64,000 bases of DNA, from assembly GCA_902729415.1 (NCBI GenBank), contig CACVCF010000112.1:124001-188000 (forward strand). The letters are read 5' to 3'. This DNA comes from Terasakiella magnetica. Lineage in GTDB: Bacteria > Pseudomonadota > Alphaproteobacteria > Rhodospirillales > Magnetospirillaceae. The notes below the pieces were generated by a model, which ran no database searches, had not been told where the DNA came from, and was given only the letters and a program-made list of their open reading frames with translations. Numbering within the stretch: the first letter of the stretch is position 1; each line of letters begins with the position of its first letter. Below are positions 33,320-41,866 of this stretch, piece by piece. Position numbers and translations under genes: made by a program.

Positions 33320-35434
33320 ATGACTGAAATCATGACATTGGACGATGCCCTCGCACAGTCCATTGCGCACCACAACGCTGGGCGTCTAGTGGAGGCTGAA
33401 CAGCTCTATCGCGCCATCCTCCTGGCCCAACCGCAGCACGCGGACGCTAACCACAACATTGGGGTGCTTGCCGTGCAGGTTGGCAAGCCAGAGGCCGGGC
33501 TGGCTTATTTTAAAGCCGCCCTGGATGCCGACCCATCACAAAGCCAGTTCTGGGTGAGCTACATCGACGCCTTACTTCAGGCCGGGCAGTACAGCGAAGC
33601 CCGGTTGACCCTCTCCCAGGGACGACAGGGAGGTCTGGCGAAGGCTGAGGCCGAGGCTTTGGCGGCCAGAGTGGATCTGGCTGGGCAGATGATTTTTGAT
33701 GAGGCCGTCGCGCACCACCAGGCGGGGCGTCTGGATACGGCTGTTGCGGATTATTTGAGAGCGTTGACGGTCAAGCCTGATTATGCGGATGCTCACAATA
33801 ATTTGGGCAATGCCCTTCGTAGCCTTGATCGCCTAGATGAGGCGGAGGTGCAGTTTTGCTGTGCTCTGGAGATCAAGCCGGACTATTTTGAAGCCCACAA
33901 TAACCTGGCGAATACCCTCCGTGATCTTGGTCGTCTGGATGAGGCGGAAACGGCGTACCGCAACGCTTTGGAAGTGATGCCAGATTTTGCCGAAGCTCAT
34001 ATTAATTTAGGAGCTTTACTTCACCTCAAAGCTGCTGAGTTGAGTGGGAAGAAGCTTTCCTTGAATGAGGAATATATTTCAGGAGTGCGGGGACAATATG
34101 AGGCTTTGCCATTTCCGGCCAGAGACCCTCATGGAGAACGGCATGTTCTGCAAATTTCAGCGCCTGACATTCTGAGCAAAGTAAACCAATATTGTTTTGG
34201 TGGGACACGGGATTTCTCGAAAGGAATCCGTGTCCTGGTTGCTGGCGCAGGTACGGGCGATAGTGCGCTGTGGCTGGCCCATCAGCTTCGTGGCACTCCA
34301 TCCGAAATTGTTGCTCTGGATATTTCGACCGCAAGCTTGGACATTGCTCGGGCGAGAGCTGAGTTGCGTGGGATTAATACAATCCAATGGGTCAATGCCT
34401 CGCTTCTCGATCTGCCAAAGCTAGGACTTGGGTATTTTGATTATATTTCATGCCTGGGGGTTCTGCACCATCTGCCTGACCCGGATGCCGGTTTGGCCGC
34501 ATTGGAGGCCGTTCTGGCCGAAGATGGTGGCCTTGCCGTGATGCTTTATGGAGCCTTGGGGCGCTCACATATCTATCCAATGCAAGATTTATTGAGAAAG
34601 TTGACTACTGGATTAAATTTGGCCCAGCGGCTCAATTTCACACGCCAAATTATCTCCACTTTGCCTGAAACAAATGAATTTCGTCACCGTGTAGGTGACA
34701 AGTGTATTAGAGATTCTTTAATAGACAGCACAGATCTTTTTGATTTGCTGCTTCACGAGCAAGACAGAGCATACACTGCCTCGGAAGTGCGGTCATTTTT
34801 TGCTGAAAAAGGCCTGTATGTACAGTCGTTTACTACATTCAGAGGCGAGGGTGAGGTGTTCAGCTCGCTTCAATATGATCTTGATCTCTATATTCATGAT
34901 AATGAGAATCGGCACCGCTTGGCCGCCCTACCTGATGCGATGCGTGAAGACTTGGCGGAGGCTCTTGACGGCAGCCTTGCGCTCCATACTGTTTATGCAA
35001 CTCGCACCCCTCAATCGGCATTGGATCCAATGGCGCCGCATGCGATCCTTTCCCCTTTAAGCCAACATGCATCCAGCATCATTGAACACCTTATCGCAAA
35101 TGAGAGTGGTGTTTCGGTAATTTTAAGCAATAAATATGTAATAAAATACATGCCAAAACCGATTACACTGTCTTTTCTGTCTTTAATAGATGGTGTTCGC
35201 AGCAATCGTGAGATTGCCAAGTTAATTAATAAGAAAAGCAGTAGTGCTGTGCTTGAGCAGGTCGGGCCTGATTTAAAGGTTCCGACGGCTCTGCATTGGC
35301 TTGTCGCCAGAACCTCAAATGGGTCTCGGTGGCCTCGGCTTACCTCTTACGGAGGGCTGTCGCTCCCATTGCATTACAGCGAGCCCAGTTGCCTAGCTGA
35401 AGCTGGGTGGCAGGCGTTTCCGCTGCACACCTGA
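33320..35434 (+). CDS. TPR protein fused to a SAM-dependent methyltransferase
   Basis: 704 residues. The N-terminal half has about five to six TPRs (about 10-240; for example ADAHNNLGNALRSLDRLDEA). A class I methyltransferase follows (about 290-430) with motif I VLVAGAGTGDSALWLA, the acidic ALDIS, and YISCLGVLHHLPDP. A C-terminal region (about 480-704) has no recognised family. From about 34000 to 35300 the DNA is clearly richer in A and T than its surroundings, and codons such as TTA, ATA and AAT become common, a sign of acquisition. TPR-methyltransferase fusions usually modify glycans, lipids or proteins; the substrate is unknown. The last 25 residues look low-confidence. Confidence 0.82.
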   Translation: MTEIMTLDDALAQSIAHHNAGRLVEAEQLYRAILLAQPQHADANHNIGVLAVQVGKPEAGLAYFKAALDADPSQSQFWVSYIDALLQAGQYSEARLTLSQGRQGGLAKAEAEALAARVDLAGQMIFDEAVAHHQAGRLDTAVADYLRALTVKPDYADAHNNLGNALRSLDRLDEAEVQFCCALEIKPDYFEAHNNLANTLRDLGRLDEAETAYRNALEVMPDFAEAHINLGALLHLKAAELSGKKLSLNEEYISGVRGQYEALPFPARDPHGERHVLQISAPDILSKVNQYCFGGTRDFSKGIRVLVAGAGTGDSALWLAHQLRGTPSEIVALDISTASLDIARARAELRGINTIQWVNASLLDLPKLGLGYFDYISCLGVLHHLPDPDAGLAALEAVLAEDGGLAVMLYGALGRSHIYPMQDLLRKLTTGLNLAQRLNFTRQIISTLPETNEFRHRVGDKCIRDSLIDSTDLFDLLLHEQDRAYTASEVRSFFAEKGLYVQSFTTFRGEGEVFSSLQYDLDLYIHDNENRHRLAALPDAMREDLAEALDGSLALHTVYATRTPQSALDPMAPHAILSPLSQHASSIIEHLIANESGVSVILSNKYVIKYMPKPITLSFLSLIDGVRSNREIAKLINKKSSSAVLEQVGPDLKVPTALHWLVARTSNGSRWPRLTSYGGLSLPLHYSEPSCLAEAGWQAFPLHT

Positions 35435-35533
35435 TGGCTGTGGTCAGCTATGGAGCCGGGCGGCGGGCCTTGCCCTTGCCGTCTTCTGAAAAGGTCAGGT
35501 CGAAGGCTCGCCGGTATGAGGGGGGCTAAATGT

Positions 35534-35570
35534 ATCAAGGGGCCAGACTGTCACAGTCTGGCCCCTTGAT
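35534..35570. terminator. Perfect 17-bp hairpin between the methyltransferase gene and tRNA-Asn
   Basis: Arms 35534-35550 and 35554-35570 are perfectly complementary around a 3-base loop. T-rich sequence (TTGTTTGG) follows on the plus strand and only a weak one on the minus strand. It could terminate the methyltransferase transcript, the tRNA transcript, or both. The 35435-35533 stretch shows nothing else. Confidence 0.6.
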
Positions 35571-35575
35571 TTGTT

Positions 35576-35650
35576 TGGCTCCGGAGGAGGGATTCGAACC
35601 CCCGACCAGCCGGTTAACAGCCGGCTGCTCTACCGCTGAGCTACTCCGGA
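35576..35650 (-). tRNA. tRNA-Asn (GTT)
   Basis: A 72-nt cloverleaf plus encoded CCA (35576-35578). The acceptor TCCGGAG pairs with CTCCGGA, with D-arm GCTC/GAGC. The anticodon stem GCCGG/CCGGC encloses loop CTGTTAA (anticodon GTT), and the T-arm is GGTTCGAAT-type. Discriminator is G. Confidence 0.96.
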
Positions 35651-35724
35651 TTAACGGCCTGCCCAAGCGGTGCGGCAAGCCGAGAAATTCAATATACCCT
35701 CACGCTACCCTGGTTCGGGGACGG

Positions 35725-35798
35725 TGGAGGCCGAGGCCGGAATTGAACCGACGTACGCGGATTTGCAGTCCGCTGCATAGCCACTCTGCCACCCGGCC
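35725..35798 (-). tRNA. tRNA-Cys (GCA)
   Basis: A 71-nt cloverleaf plus encoded CCA (35725-35727). Acceptor GGCCGGG pairs with CTCGGCC (one G-U). The anticodon stem GCGGA/TCCGC encloses CTGCAAA (anticodon GCA), and the T-loop is TTCAATT. U73 as discriminator is the identity base for cysteine. It lies upstream of tRNA-Asn on the same strand. The 35799-36024 gap contains only the probable promoter of the next gene. Confidence 0.96.
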
Positions 35799-36024
35799 CA
35801 ACCGGCCCAGCCGACCGGGGGCCGACGTGAGGACCGTGCTTATACGCGCAGTCGCATCACCGGTCAAGCGGCTGATTTCATCTTTCTGCACCTGATTTCA
35901 GCGTCGCCGGTGCGGCATTGTCTTCCGGGCCGTCGGCTACTATAAATCGGGGCGGAGCCTCCAAGGGGCTGCTGGAGGGGAGGGGGCTTTTCAGCCCCAG
36001 TATACGCTCAGGAGCTTAAGGGTT

Positions 36025-36678
36025 ATGGATTTCGCCGCCGCTCGCCACATGATGGTTGAAAACCAGATTCGCACCAATGGCGTTCATGCGACCTTGGTTG
36101 CCAAGGCCATTTCCACCACCCCGCGCGAGGTTTTCCTGGCCAAAGCCATGCGCGGCTTCGCCTATGTGGATGAAGATCTGCCCATTGGCGGCGGGCGCTT
36201 CATGATCGAGCCGTTGGTTTTGGCGCGGCTGCTGCAAGCTGCCGATGTCAAGGCCTCCGATGTGGTTCTGACCATTGGTGACGCCTCGGGGTGGGGCGCC
36301 GCCGTCTTGTCTCGCCTGGCCAGCACCGTGGTGGCTTTGGAGCAGGATGGCGAATTCATTGCCCGCGCCGCCGCCGCCTTGAGCGAGTTGGGGGTGGATA
36401 ATGTCGCGCTGGTCCAGGGCGATCTTACGGAAGGCTACCCGGCGCAGGCGCCCTATGACGTTATCGTTTTTGCCGGGGCGGTTGCGGACATCCCCCAAGG
36501 CATCGCTCGCCAATTGGCCGATGGCGGCCGTCTTGTGGCGGTGGTCAATGAAGGTGCCGGGATGGGGAAGGGGGGGCTGACCGCCCGCGTGGGGGATTCT
36601 TTTGGCCGCCGTGTCATGTTCGATGCTGGGACGGCCTATCTCCCCGGGTTCAAGCCCGCGCCAGGATTTGTTTTCTGA
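36025..36678 (+). CDS. Protein-L-isoaspartate methyltransferase-like protein
   Basis: 217 residues of the PCMT family: the N-terminal ARHMMVENQIRTNGV and TTPREVFLAKAMRGFAYVDEDLPIGGGRFMIEPLVLARLL, then a SAM-binding VVLTIGDASGWGAAVLSRLA and a VDNVALVQGDLTEGYP segment. Motif I departs from the usual EIGTGSGYQ (here TIGDASGWG), so classic repair activity is not certain. This variant sits just upstream of tolC in many alphaproteobacteria and may have a specialised role. The ATG at 36025 follows AAGGGTT. The tolC-like gene starts 106 bases downstream. Confidence 0.85.
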   Translation: MDFAAARHMMVENQIRTNGVHATLVAKAISTTPREVFLAKAMRGFAYVDEDLPIGGGRFMIEPLVLARLLQAADVKASDVVLTIGDASGWGAAVLSRLASTVVALEQDGEFIARAAAALSELGVDNVALVQGDLTEGYPAQAPYDVIVFAGAVADIPQGIARQLADGGRLVAVVNEGAGMGKGGLTARVGDSFGRRVMFDAGTAYLPGFKPAPGFVF

Positions 36679-36784
36679 CGCTTTGGCGGCGCCTGGAATA
36701 GACCTTGAACTTCCTCGCCGGCCCGTTAATGTTGCAGCGAGATTCTATGCCGATGATGTCGCGGCATAATTTGGAAGGTGTGGA

Positions 36785-38158
36785 ATGAGGAAGGCTTGTC
36801 TGTTGTTGGCTGGTGTTGCTGTCCTAGCCGTTGATGCGGCTCAGCCGGCCTATGCCGAGACTTTGGAAGAGGTGTTGGCCTCGACCTACTCTTCCAATCC
36901 GACTCTTGCCGCGCGGCGCGCGCGCGTCCGCTCCATCGATGAAGGTGTGCCACAGGCTTTGTCCAACTGGCGCCCGACGGTGTCGCTGACCGGTTCGGTC
37001 GGACGCGGCAGCTATTCCAACAATACACTCAGCCGCTTCAGCATGGTGCGTACCCCCAAGACCAGTGCGCTGACCATTACCCAGCCGCTGTTCCGCGGCG
37101 GCCGGACCGTGGCGGCGACGTCGCAGGCCGACAATACGGTCTTGGCCGAGCGGGCTCAGTTGTCGGCCACCGAGGCCAGCATTCTGCTCAGTGCCGCCAC
37201 CGCTTACCTGAACGTGGTGCGTGACGAGCAGGTGGTGAAGCTCAGCATCAATAACGAGCAGGTGCTGCGCAAGCAGCTGGAAGCCACCCAGGAGCGGTTC
37301 AAGGTCGGCGAAATCACCCGCACCGACGTCAGCCAGGCGGAGGCCCGTCTGGCCCGCGCCACCGCCGACCGGGTGGCGGCGGAAGGAACGCTGCAAAGCT
37401 CGCGCGCCAACTATGTCAACAATGTCGGCCAGCCGCCGGAAAAGCTGCAAGAGCCCGACATGCTGTCGTCGCTTCCCGCCAGCCTGGAGGACGTGACCGC
37501 CACCGCGCTGTCGCAAAACCCCAACGTCATCGCCGCCGACTACACCTATTCCGCCGCCAATGACGGCGTCGATCTGGTGTTTGGTGAATTGCTGCCGACG
37601 GTCTCGCTGTCGGGCGATATTTCCCGCCAGTTGCAGACCTCGACCATGAGGAACAGCAATATCGCGCGCGAGGTGCTGCTGAACCTGTCGGTCCCGCTTT
37701 ACGAAGGCGGAGGAACCTATTCCCGCGTTCGCGCCGCCAAGCACACCGCTGGCCAGCGCCGGATCGAGGCCGATCAGGCCCGCCGCGACGCGATCGAAAC
37801 CGCGACCAAGGCCTGGGAAAGCCTTCAGGCTGCCCGTGCTCAGGCCCGGTCCTACGGCTCGCAGATTGCTGCGTCGGAACTGGCCCTGGCCGGTGTGCGC
37901 GAGGAATCCAAGGTGGGATCGCGCACGGTGCTTGATGTGCTGAATGCCGAGCAGGAATTGTTCGATGCCCGTGTCAATCTGACCAAGGCCAAGCGTGATG
38001 TTCTTGTCGCCGCTTTCCAGGTTAAGTCATCTTTGGGGCAGTTGAACGCTCGTGGCCTCAATCTTCCCGTCGAAGTCTACGATCCCACCAAGCACTATGA
38101 CGATGTGCGCGGTAAGTGGATCGGCAATGGCATCGACAACGGGAATGGATCCGAGTAG
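36785..38158 (+). CDS. tolC: TolC-family outer membrane efflux/secretion protein
   Basis: 457 residues. A signal peptide (cleavage after AYA) is followed by two outer-membrane-efflux repeats. Each has long coiled-coil helices (EASILLSAATAYLNVVRDEQ; QARRDAIETATKAWESLQAA) and beta-strand segments (WRPTVSLTGSVGRGSY; ELLPTVSLSGDISRQL). The trimer forms a beta-barrel plus periplasmic tunnel for multidrug efflux or type I secretion. The VGSRTVLDVLNAEQELFDAR motif is diagnostic. No membrane fusion protein or inner-membrane pump gene is adjacent, so it probably serves several systems. Confidence 0.94.
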   Translation: MRKACLLLAGVAVLAVDAAQPAYAETLEEVLASTYSSNPTLAARRARVRSIDEGVPQALSNWRPTVSLTGSVGRGSYSNNTLSRFSMVRTPKTSALTITQPLFRGGRTVAATSQADNTVLAERAQLSATEASILLSAATAYLNVVRDEQVVKLSINNEQVLRKQLEATQERFKVGEITRTDVSQAEARLARATADRVAAEGTLQSSRANYVNNVGQPPEKLQEPDMLSSLPASLEDVTATALSQNPNVIAADYTYSAANDGVDLVFGELLPTVSLSGDISRQLQTSTMRNSNIAREVLLNLSVPLYEGGGTYSRVRAAKHTAGQRRIEADQARRDAIETATKAWESLQAARAQARSYGSQIAASELALAGVREESKVGSRTVLDVLNAEQELFDARVNLTKAKRDVLVAAFQVKSSLGQLNARGLNLPVEVYDPTKHYDDVRGKWIGNGIDNGNGSE

Positions 38159-38303
38159 AAATAGGAGGGGGATGAACGTCGGGCCGCGCACCTGATGTAA
38201 GTTTCTCTTTCAATTTTGGGTAATTTTAACGATTTGTTACCGGCTGCAGGCCACCATTGCGGCAGGTCCCTTTCCCGGGCGCAGGCAGATAGATAGCCGT
38301 GAC

Positions 38304-39011
38304 ATGAGCGACGACAAGGCCCCGCAACAAGAACCGTCAATGGAGGACATTCTCGCCTCTATTCGGCGGATTTTGTCCGAAGACGAGACTGAGGATAAGC
38401 CGAAGACTCCCGAACCGGAGCCTGAGCCTGAGCCCATACCGGAGCCGGAACCCGAGCCGGAACCCGAGCCTGTTGCATTCGCCCAGGATGATATCGATTC
38501 CTTGTTTGATACTCCGGCGCCTGCACCGGCTCCCGAACCGGCTCCCGAACCGGAACCGGAACCCGAGGAAGACGACGTCCTTGAGCTGACCGAGGACATG
38601 GTGCTGGAGGAGGCTCCCTACGAGCCTGAGCCGGAACCGGCCTTCGATATCAATGACTTCAAGCCAGATCTGGGTGAGTTCGAGCCCGAGCCAGAACCCC
38701 CGGTGATGGTGGCGTCGCGCCTCATGGATGAGTATCCCGAGCCGCCACGCCGTCCGCCGCCCACCGACGAATCTTTGCTGTCGCCGCCTAATCTGGAACA
38801 TGGCGCATCGCTGTTGTCCGGTCTGGCCCGCGAAATCGTGCGCCAGAAGTCTTTTGGCCTGGGTAACAGTGCCGTCACTCTGGAAGATCTGGTGCGCGAG
38901 CTGCTGCGCCCAATTCTGAAGGAATGGCTCGATCAAAACTTGCCCTACATGATCGAGCGTATCGTCAAGAAAGAGATCGAGAGGATGGTAAACCGGTCCG
39001 AAGAGTACTGA
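38304..39011 (+). CDS. popZ: PopZ-like polar organising protein (DUF2497)
   Basis: 235 residues in the PopZ layout. A conserved N-terminal binding helix ([17 protein letters not shown], about 12-28), a long disordered acidic proline-rich spacer dominated by EPEPEPEP runs (about 35-155), and a C-terminal oligomerisation domain (about 165-235; LARE and [19 protein letters not shown]). PopZ assembles a polar microdomain that anchors the ParB-centromere complex and cell-cycle kinases. The acidic spacer is longer than in Caulobacter. Located between tolC and valS, as in many alphaproteobacteria. The repetitive DNA makes this spacer prone to length variation. Confidence 0.93.
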   Translation: MSDDKAPQQEPSMEDILASIRRILSEDETEDKPKTPEPEPEPEPIPEPEPEPEPEPVAFAQDDIDSLFDTPAPAPAPEPAPEPEPEPEEDDVLELTEDMVLEEAPYEPEPEPAFDINDFKPDLGEFEPEPEPPVMVASRLMDEYPEPPRRPPPTDESLLSPPNLEHGASLLSGLAREIVRQKSFGLGNSAVTLEDLVRELLRPILKEWLDQNLPYMIERIVKKEIERMVNRSEEY

Positions 39012-39035
39012 GCCAGACCGGTTCTTGATCAAGGG

Positions 39036-39065
39036 GGCGGTCCGGTTCATCGGGCCGCCTTTTCT
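39036..39065 (+). terminator. Terminator after popZ
   Basis: A 9-bp stem with one G-U pair (39036-39044 with 39051-39059) and 6-base loop, followed by TTTTCTGTTTT. It is in the 89-base gap before valS. Confidence 0.8.
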
Positions 39066-39100
39066 GTTTTCAACCCACGAAAGATCGTGAGCATATCGCC

Positions 39101-41770
39101 ATGCTGGACAAGACCTATCGTCCCGCCGAGGTCGAAGCGAAACATTACGAGCGTTGGGAAGGCTCTGGCGCCTTCGCCGCCCATACTGAATCGGACAAGG
39201 CGCCCTACACCATTATGATGCCGCCGCCCAATGTCACGGGCAGCCTGCACATGGGTCATGCGCTGACCTTCACCCTCCAAGATGTACTGATCCGCTATCG
39301 CCGTATGAGCGGGCGTGACGCCCTGTGGCAGCCCGGTACCGACCATGCCGGTATCGCCACCCAGATGGTGGTGGAGCGCCAGTTGGAGGCCGAAAAGGTT
39401 ACACGCCACGACCTCGGCCGCGACAAGTTCGTGGAGCGGGTGTGGGAGTGGAAGGCGGAATCCGGTGGCACCATCACCCGTCAGTTGCGCCGTCTGGGGG
39501 CCTCGCCCGATTGGGCCAAGGAACGCTTCACCATGGACGAGGGCCTGTCGGCTGCCGTCCGCACCGTCTTCGTCACCCTGCACCGTCAGGGCCTGATCTA
39601 CCGCGCCAAGCGTCTGGTCAATTGGGACCCCAAGCTGCACACCGCCATTTCCGATCTGGAAGTGGAGCAGCGCGAGATCAAGGGCCACATGTGGTACTTC
39701 AAGTACCCGGTGGAAGGGCTTGAAAACACATATATTACTGTGGCGACAACCCGACCCGAAACCATGCTTGGCGATGCCGCAGTGGCGGTTCATCCCGAGG
39801 ATGAGCGTTTCAAGGATCTGGTGGGCAAGATGGTGCGCCTGCCCATCGTCGGCCGCCTGATCCCCATCGTCGCCGACGAATATTCCGATCCCGCCAAGGG
39901 GACCGGCGCGGTCAAGATCACCCCGGCCCACGACTTCAACGACTTCCAGGTCGGCAGCCGCCATGGCTTGCCGCTTTACAACATTTTCGACCGCGACGCC
40001 CGCACCACCGACGACGTGCCGGCGGGCTATGGCGGCCTCGACCGCTACGATGCCCGCAAGAAGGTGGTGGCAGAGATCGAGGCCCTGGGCCTGCTGGAGA
40101 AGATCGAGCCCCACACCCTGATGGTGCCCTATGGCGACCGTTCGGGCGTGGTGATCGAGCCGTGGCTGACCGACCAATGGTTCGTGGATGCGGCGACGCT
40201 GGCCAAACCCGCCATCGAGGCGGTGGAATCGGGTAAGACCCGCTTCGTGCCCAAGCATTGGGAAAACACCTATTTCGAATGGATGCGCAACATCCAGCCC
40301 TGGTGTATTTCGCGTCAGATCTGGTGGGGCCATCAGGTTCCGGCGTGGTACGGCCCCGACGGCCAGTTTTTCGTCGAGATGGACGAGGCCGCCGCCTATG
40401 CCGCCGCCCGCGTCCATTACGGCAAGGACGTGGACTTGGTGCGCGACTCCGACGTGCTCGACACTTGGTTCTCGTCGGCGCTGTGGCCGTTCTCGACCCT
40501 GGGCTGGCCGGAGAAGACTCCCGAGCTGGGCCGCTATTACCCCGGTGACGTGCTGGTGACCGGCTTTGACATCATCTTCTTCTGGGTGGCCCGGATGATG
40601 ATGATGGGCATCCACTTCATGGGTGACGTGCCATTCAAGGATATCTACATCCATGCCCTGGTCCGCGACGAGAAGGGCCAGAAGATGTCCAAGTCCAAGG
40701 GCAACATCATTGATCCCCTGGACCTGATCGACAAATATGGCTGTGACGCGCTGCGCTTTACCCTGTCGGCCCTGGCGGCCCAGGGGCGCGACGTCAAGCT
40801 GGCGGAAAGCCGGGTCGAGGGCTATCGCAACTTTACCACCAAGCTGTGGAATGCGGCCCGCTTCTGCCAGATGAACGAATGCCGCCCGGTGGCAGGCTTT
40901 GATCCCAAGACAGCCAAGGAGACGGTGAACCGCTGGATTGCCGCCAAGACCGCCGAGGTGGCGGAAAAGGTGGGAAACGCCATCGCCAATTACCGTTATG
41001 ATGCGGCGGCGGGCGGAGCCTATCAGTTCGTCTGGGGCAGCTTCTGCGACTGGTATCTGGAATTCGCCAAACCCATCTTCAATGGCGAGGACGAGGCGGC
41101 CAAGGCCGAAACCCGCGCCACCGCCGCTTGGGTTCTGGACCAGATTCTCCACGTACTGCATCCGCTGATGCCCTTCATCACCGAGGAGTTGTGGCAGCAA
41201 CTGGCCGCACGTGATGGCGATCTCATGCTGCGGCCCTGGCCCAGTCTGGACGGCCTTGCCGATATGGCGGCGGAAGCCGAGATGGATTGGGTGGTGCGGT
41301 TGATCTCGTCGGTGCGCGCCGTGCGTTCCGAAATGAACGTGCCGCCCTCGGCCCAGCCGGTGGCCTATCTGGTGGGGTTGTCGGAGCGGGGAAGGGGATG
41401 GCTTGCCACCCACCGGCCGCTTTTGCTGCGTCTGGCCCGTCTGGCCTCCATCGATGAGGCCGTGCTGGAAGGCGACGCAGCCAACACCGTCGCCAAGGGC
41501 GCGGTCCAGTTCGTGGTCGATGAGGCCACCTGCTTCCTCAATCTGGCGGGGATCATCGATCTCGATCAGGAACGGGCGCGTCTCAACAAGGAAATCGCCC
41601 GTCTGGAAGGCGAGATCGGCAAGGTGGACAAGAAGCTGTCCAATGCTGATTTCATCGCCCGTGCTCCCGAAGAGGTCGTGGCCGAACAGCGCGAGCGCCG
41701 CGAGGATTGGTCCAACGCGATCAGCAAGCTGCGTGAAGCCTTGGAACGTTTATCCTCGGCATCTCTATAG
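39101..41770 (+). CDS. valS: Valine--tRNA ligase
   Basis: 889 residues, class Ia synthetase. HIGH-type motif in [15 protein letters not shown], a connective-peptide editing domain (about 190-350, with [17 protein letters not shown]), [16 protein letters not shown], the KMSKS motif at 528-532 (KMSKSKGN), an anticodon-binding helical domain and a C-terminal coiled coil (about 825-885). It charges tRNA-Val and edits mischarged threonine. Length is normal. Downstream is a separate signalling gene. Confidence 0.97.
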   Translation: MLDKTYRPAEVEAKHYERWEGSGAFAAHTESDKAPYTIMMPPPNVTGSLHMGHALTFTLQDVLIRYRRMSGRDALWQPGTDHAGIATQMVVERQLEAEKVTRHDLGRDKFVERVWEWKAESGGTITRQLRRLGASPDWAKERFTMDEGLSAAVRTVFVTLHRQGLIYRAKRLVNWDPKLHTAISDLEVEQREIKGHMWYFKYPVEGLENTYITVATTRPETMLGDAAVAVHPEDERFKDLVGKMVRLPIVGRLIPIVADEYSDPAKGTGAVKITPAHDFNDFQVGSRHGLPLYNIFDRDARTTDDVPAGYGGLDRYDARKKVVAEIEALGLLEKIEPHTLMVPYGDRSGVVIEPWLTDQWFVDAATLAKPAIEAVESGKTRFVPKHWENTYFEWMRNIQPWCISRQIWWGHQVPAWYGPDGQFFVEMDEAAAYAAARVHYGKDVDLVRDSDVLDTWFSSALWPFSTLGWPEKTPELGRYYPGDVLVTGFDIIFFWVARMMMMGIHFMGDVPFKDIYIHALVRDEKGQKMSKSKGNIIDPLDLIDKYGCDALRFTLSALAAQGRDVKLAESRVEGYRNFTTKLWNAARFCQMNECRPVAGFDPKTAKETVNRWIAAKTAEVAEKVGNAIANYRYDAAAGGAYQFVWGSFCDWYLEFAKPIFNGEDEAAKAETRATAAWVLDQILHVLHPLMPFITEELWQQLAARDGDLMLRPWPSLDGLADMAAEAEMDWVVRLISSVRAVRSEMNVPPSAQPVAYLVGLSERGRGWLATHRPLLLRLARLASIDEAVLEGDAANTVAKGAVQFVVDEATCFLNLAGIIDLDQERARLNKEIARLEGEIGKVDKKLSNADFIARAPEEVVAEQRERREDWSNAISKLREALERLSSASL

Positions 41771-41866
41771 CTATTGGTTATGGGCCGATGCAAAAACGCA
41801 GGTCGCGTCGGCCCATTCCCCATGTTATGACCAAAGGTTATGAGGACCGGGATGAGCAGATAGGCA

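Noticed and set aside
33155..35575. A genomic island with integrase inserted at tRNA-Asn
   Set aside because: No integrase, no IS element and no duplicated tRNA end were found; only the AT-rich gene supports transfer.
39047..41413. A 788-residue open frame antisense to valS
   Set aside because: The mirror image of a real, fully motif-supported synthetase in GC-rich DNA; its translation is low-complexity His/Gly/Gln-rich with no family features.
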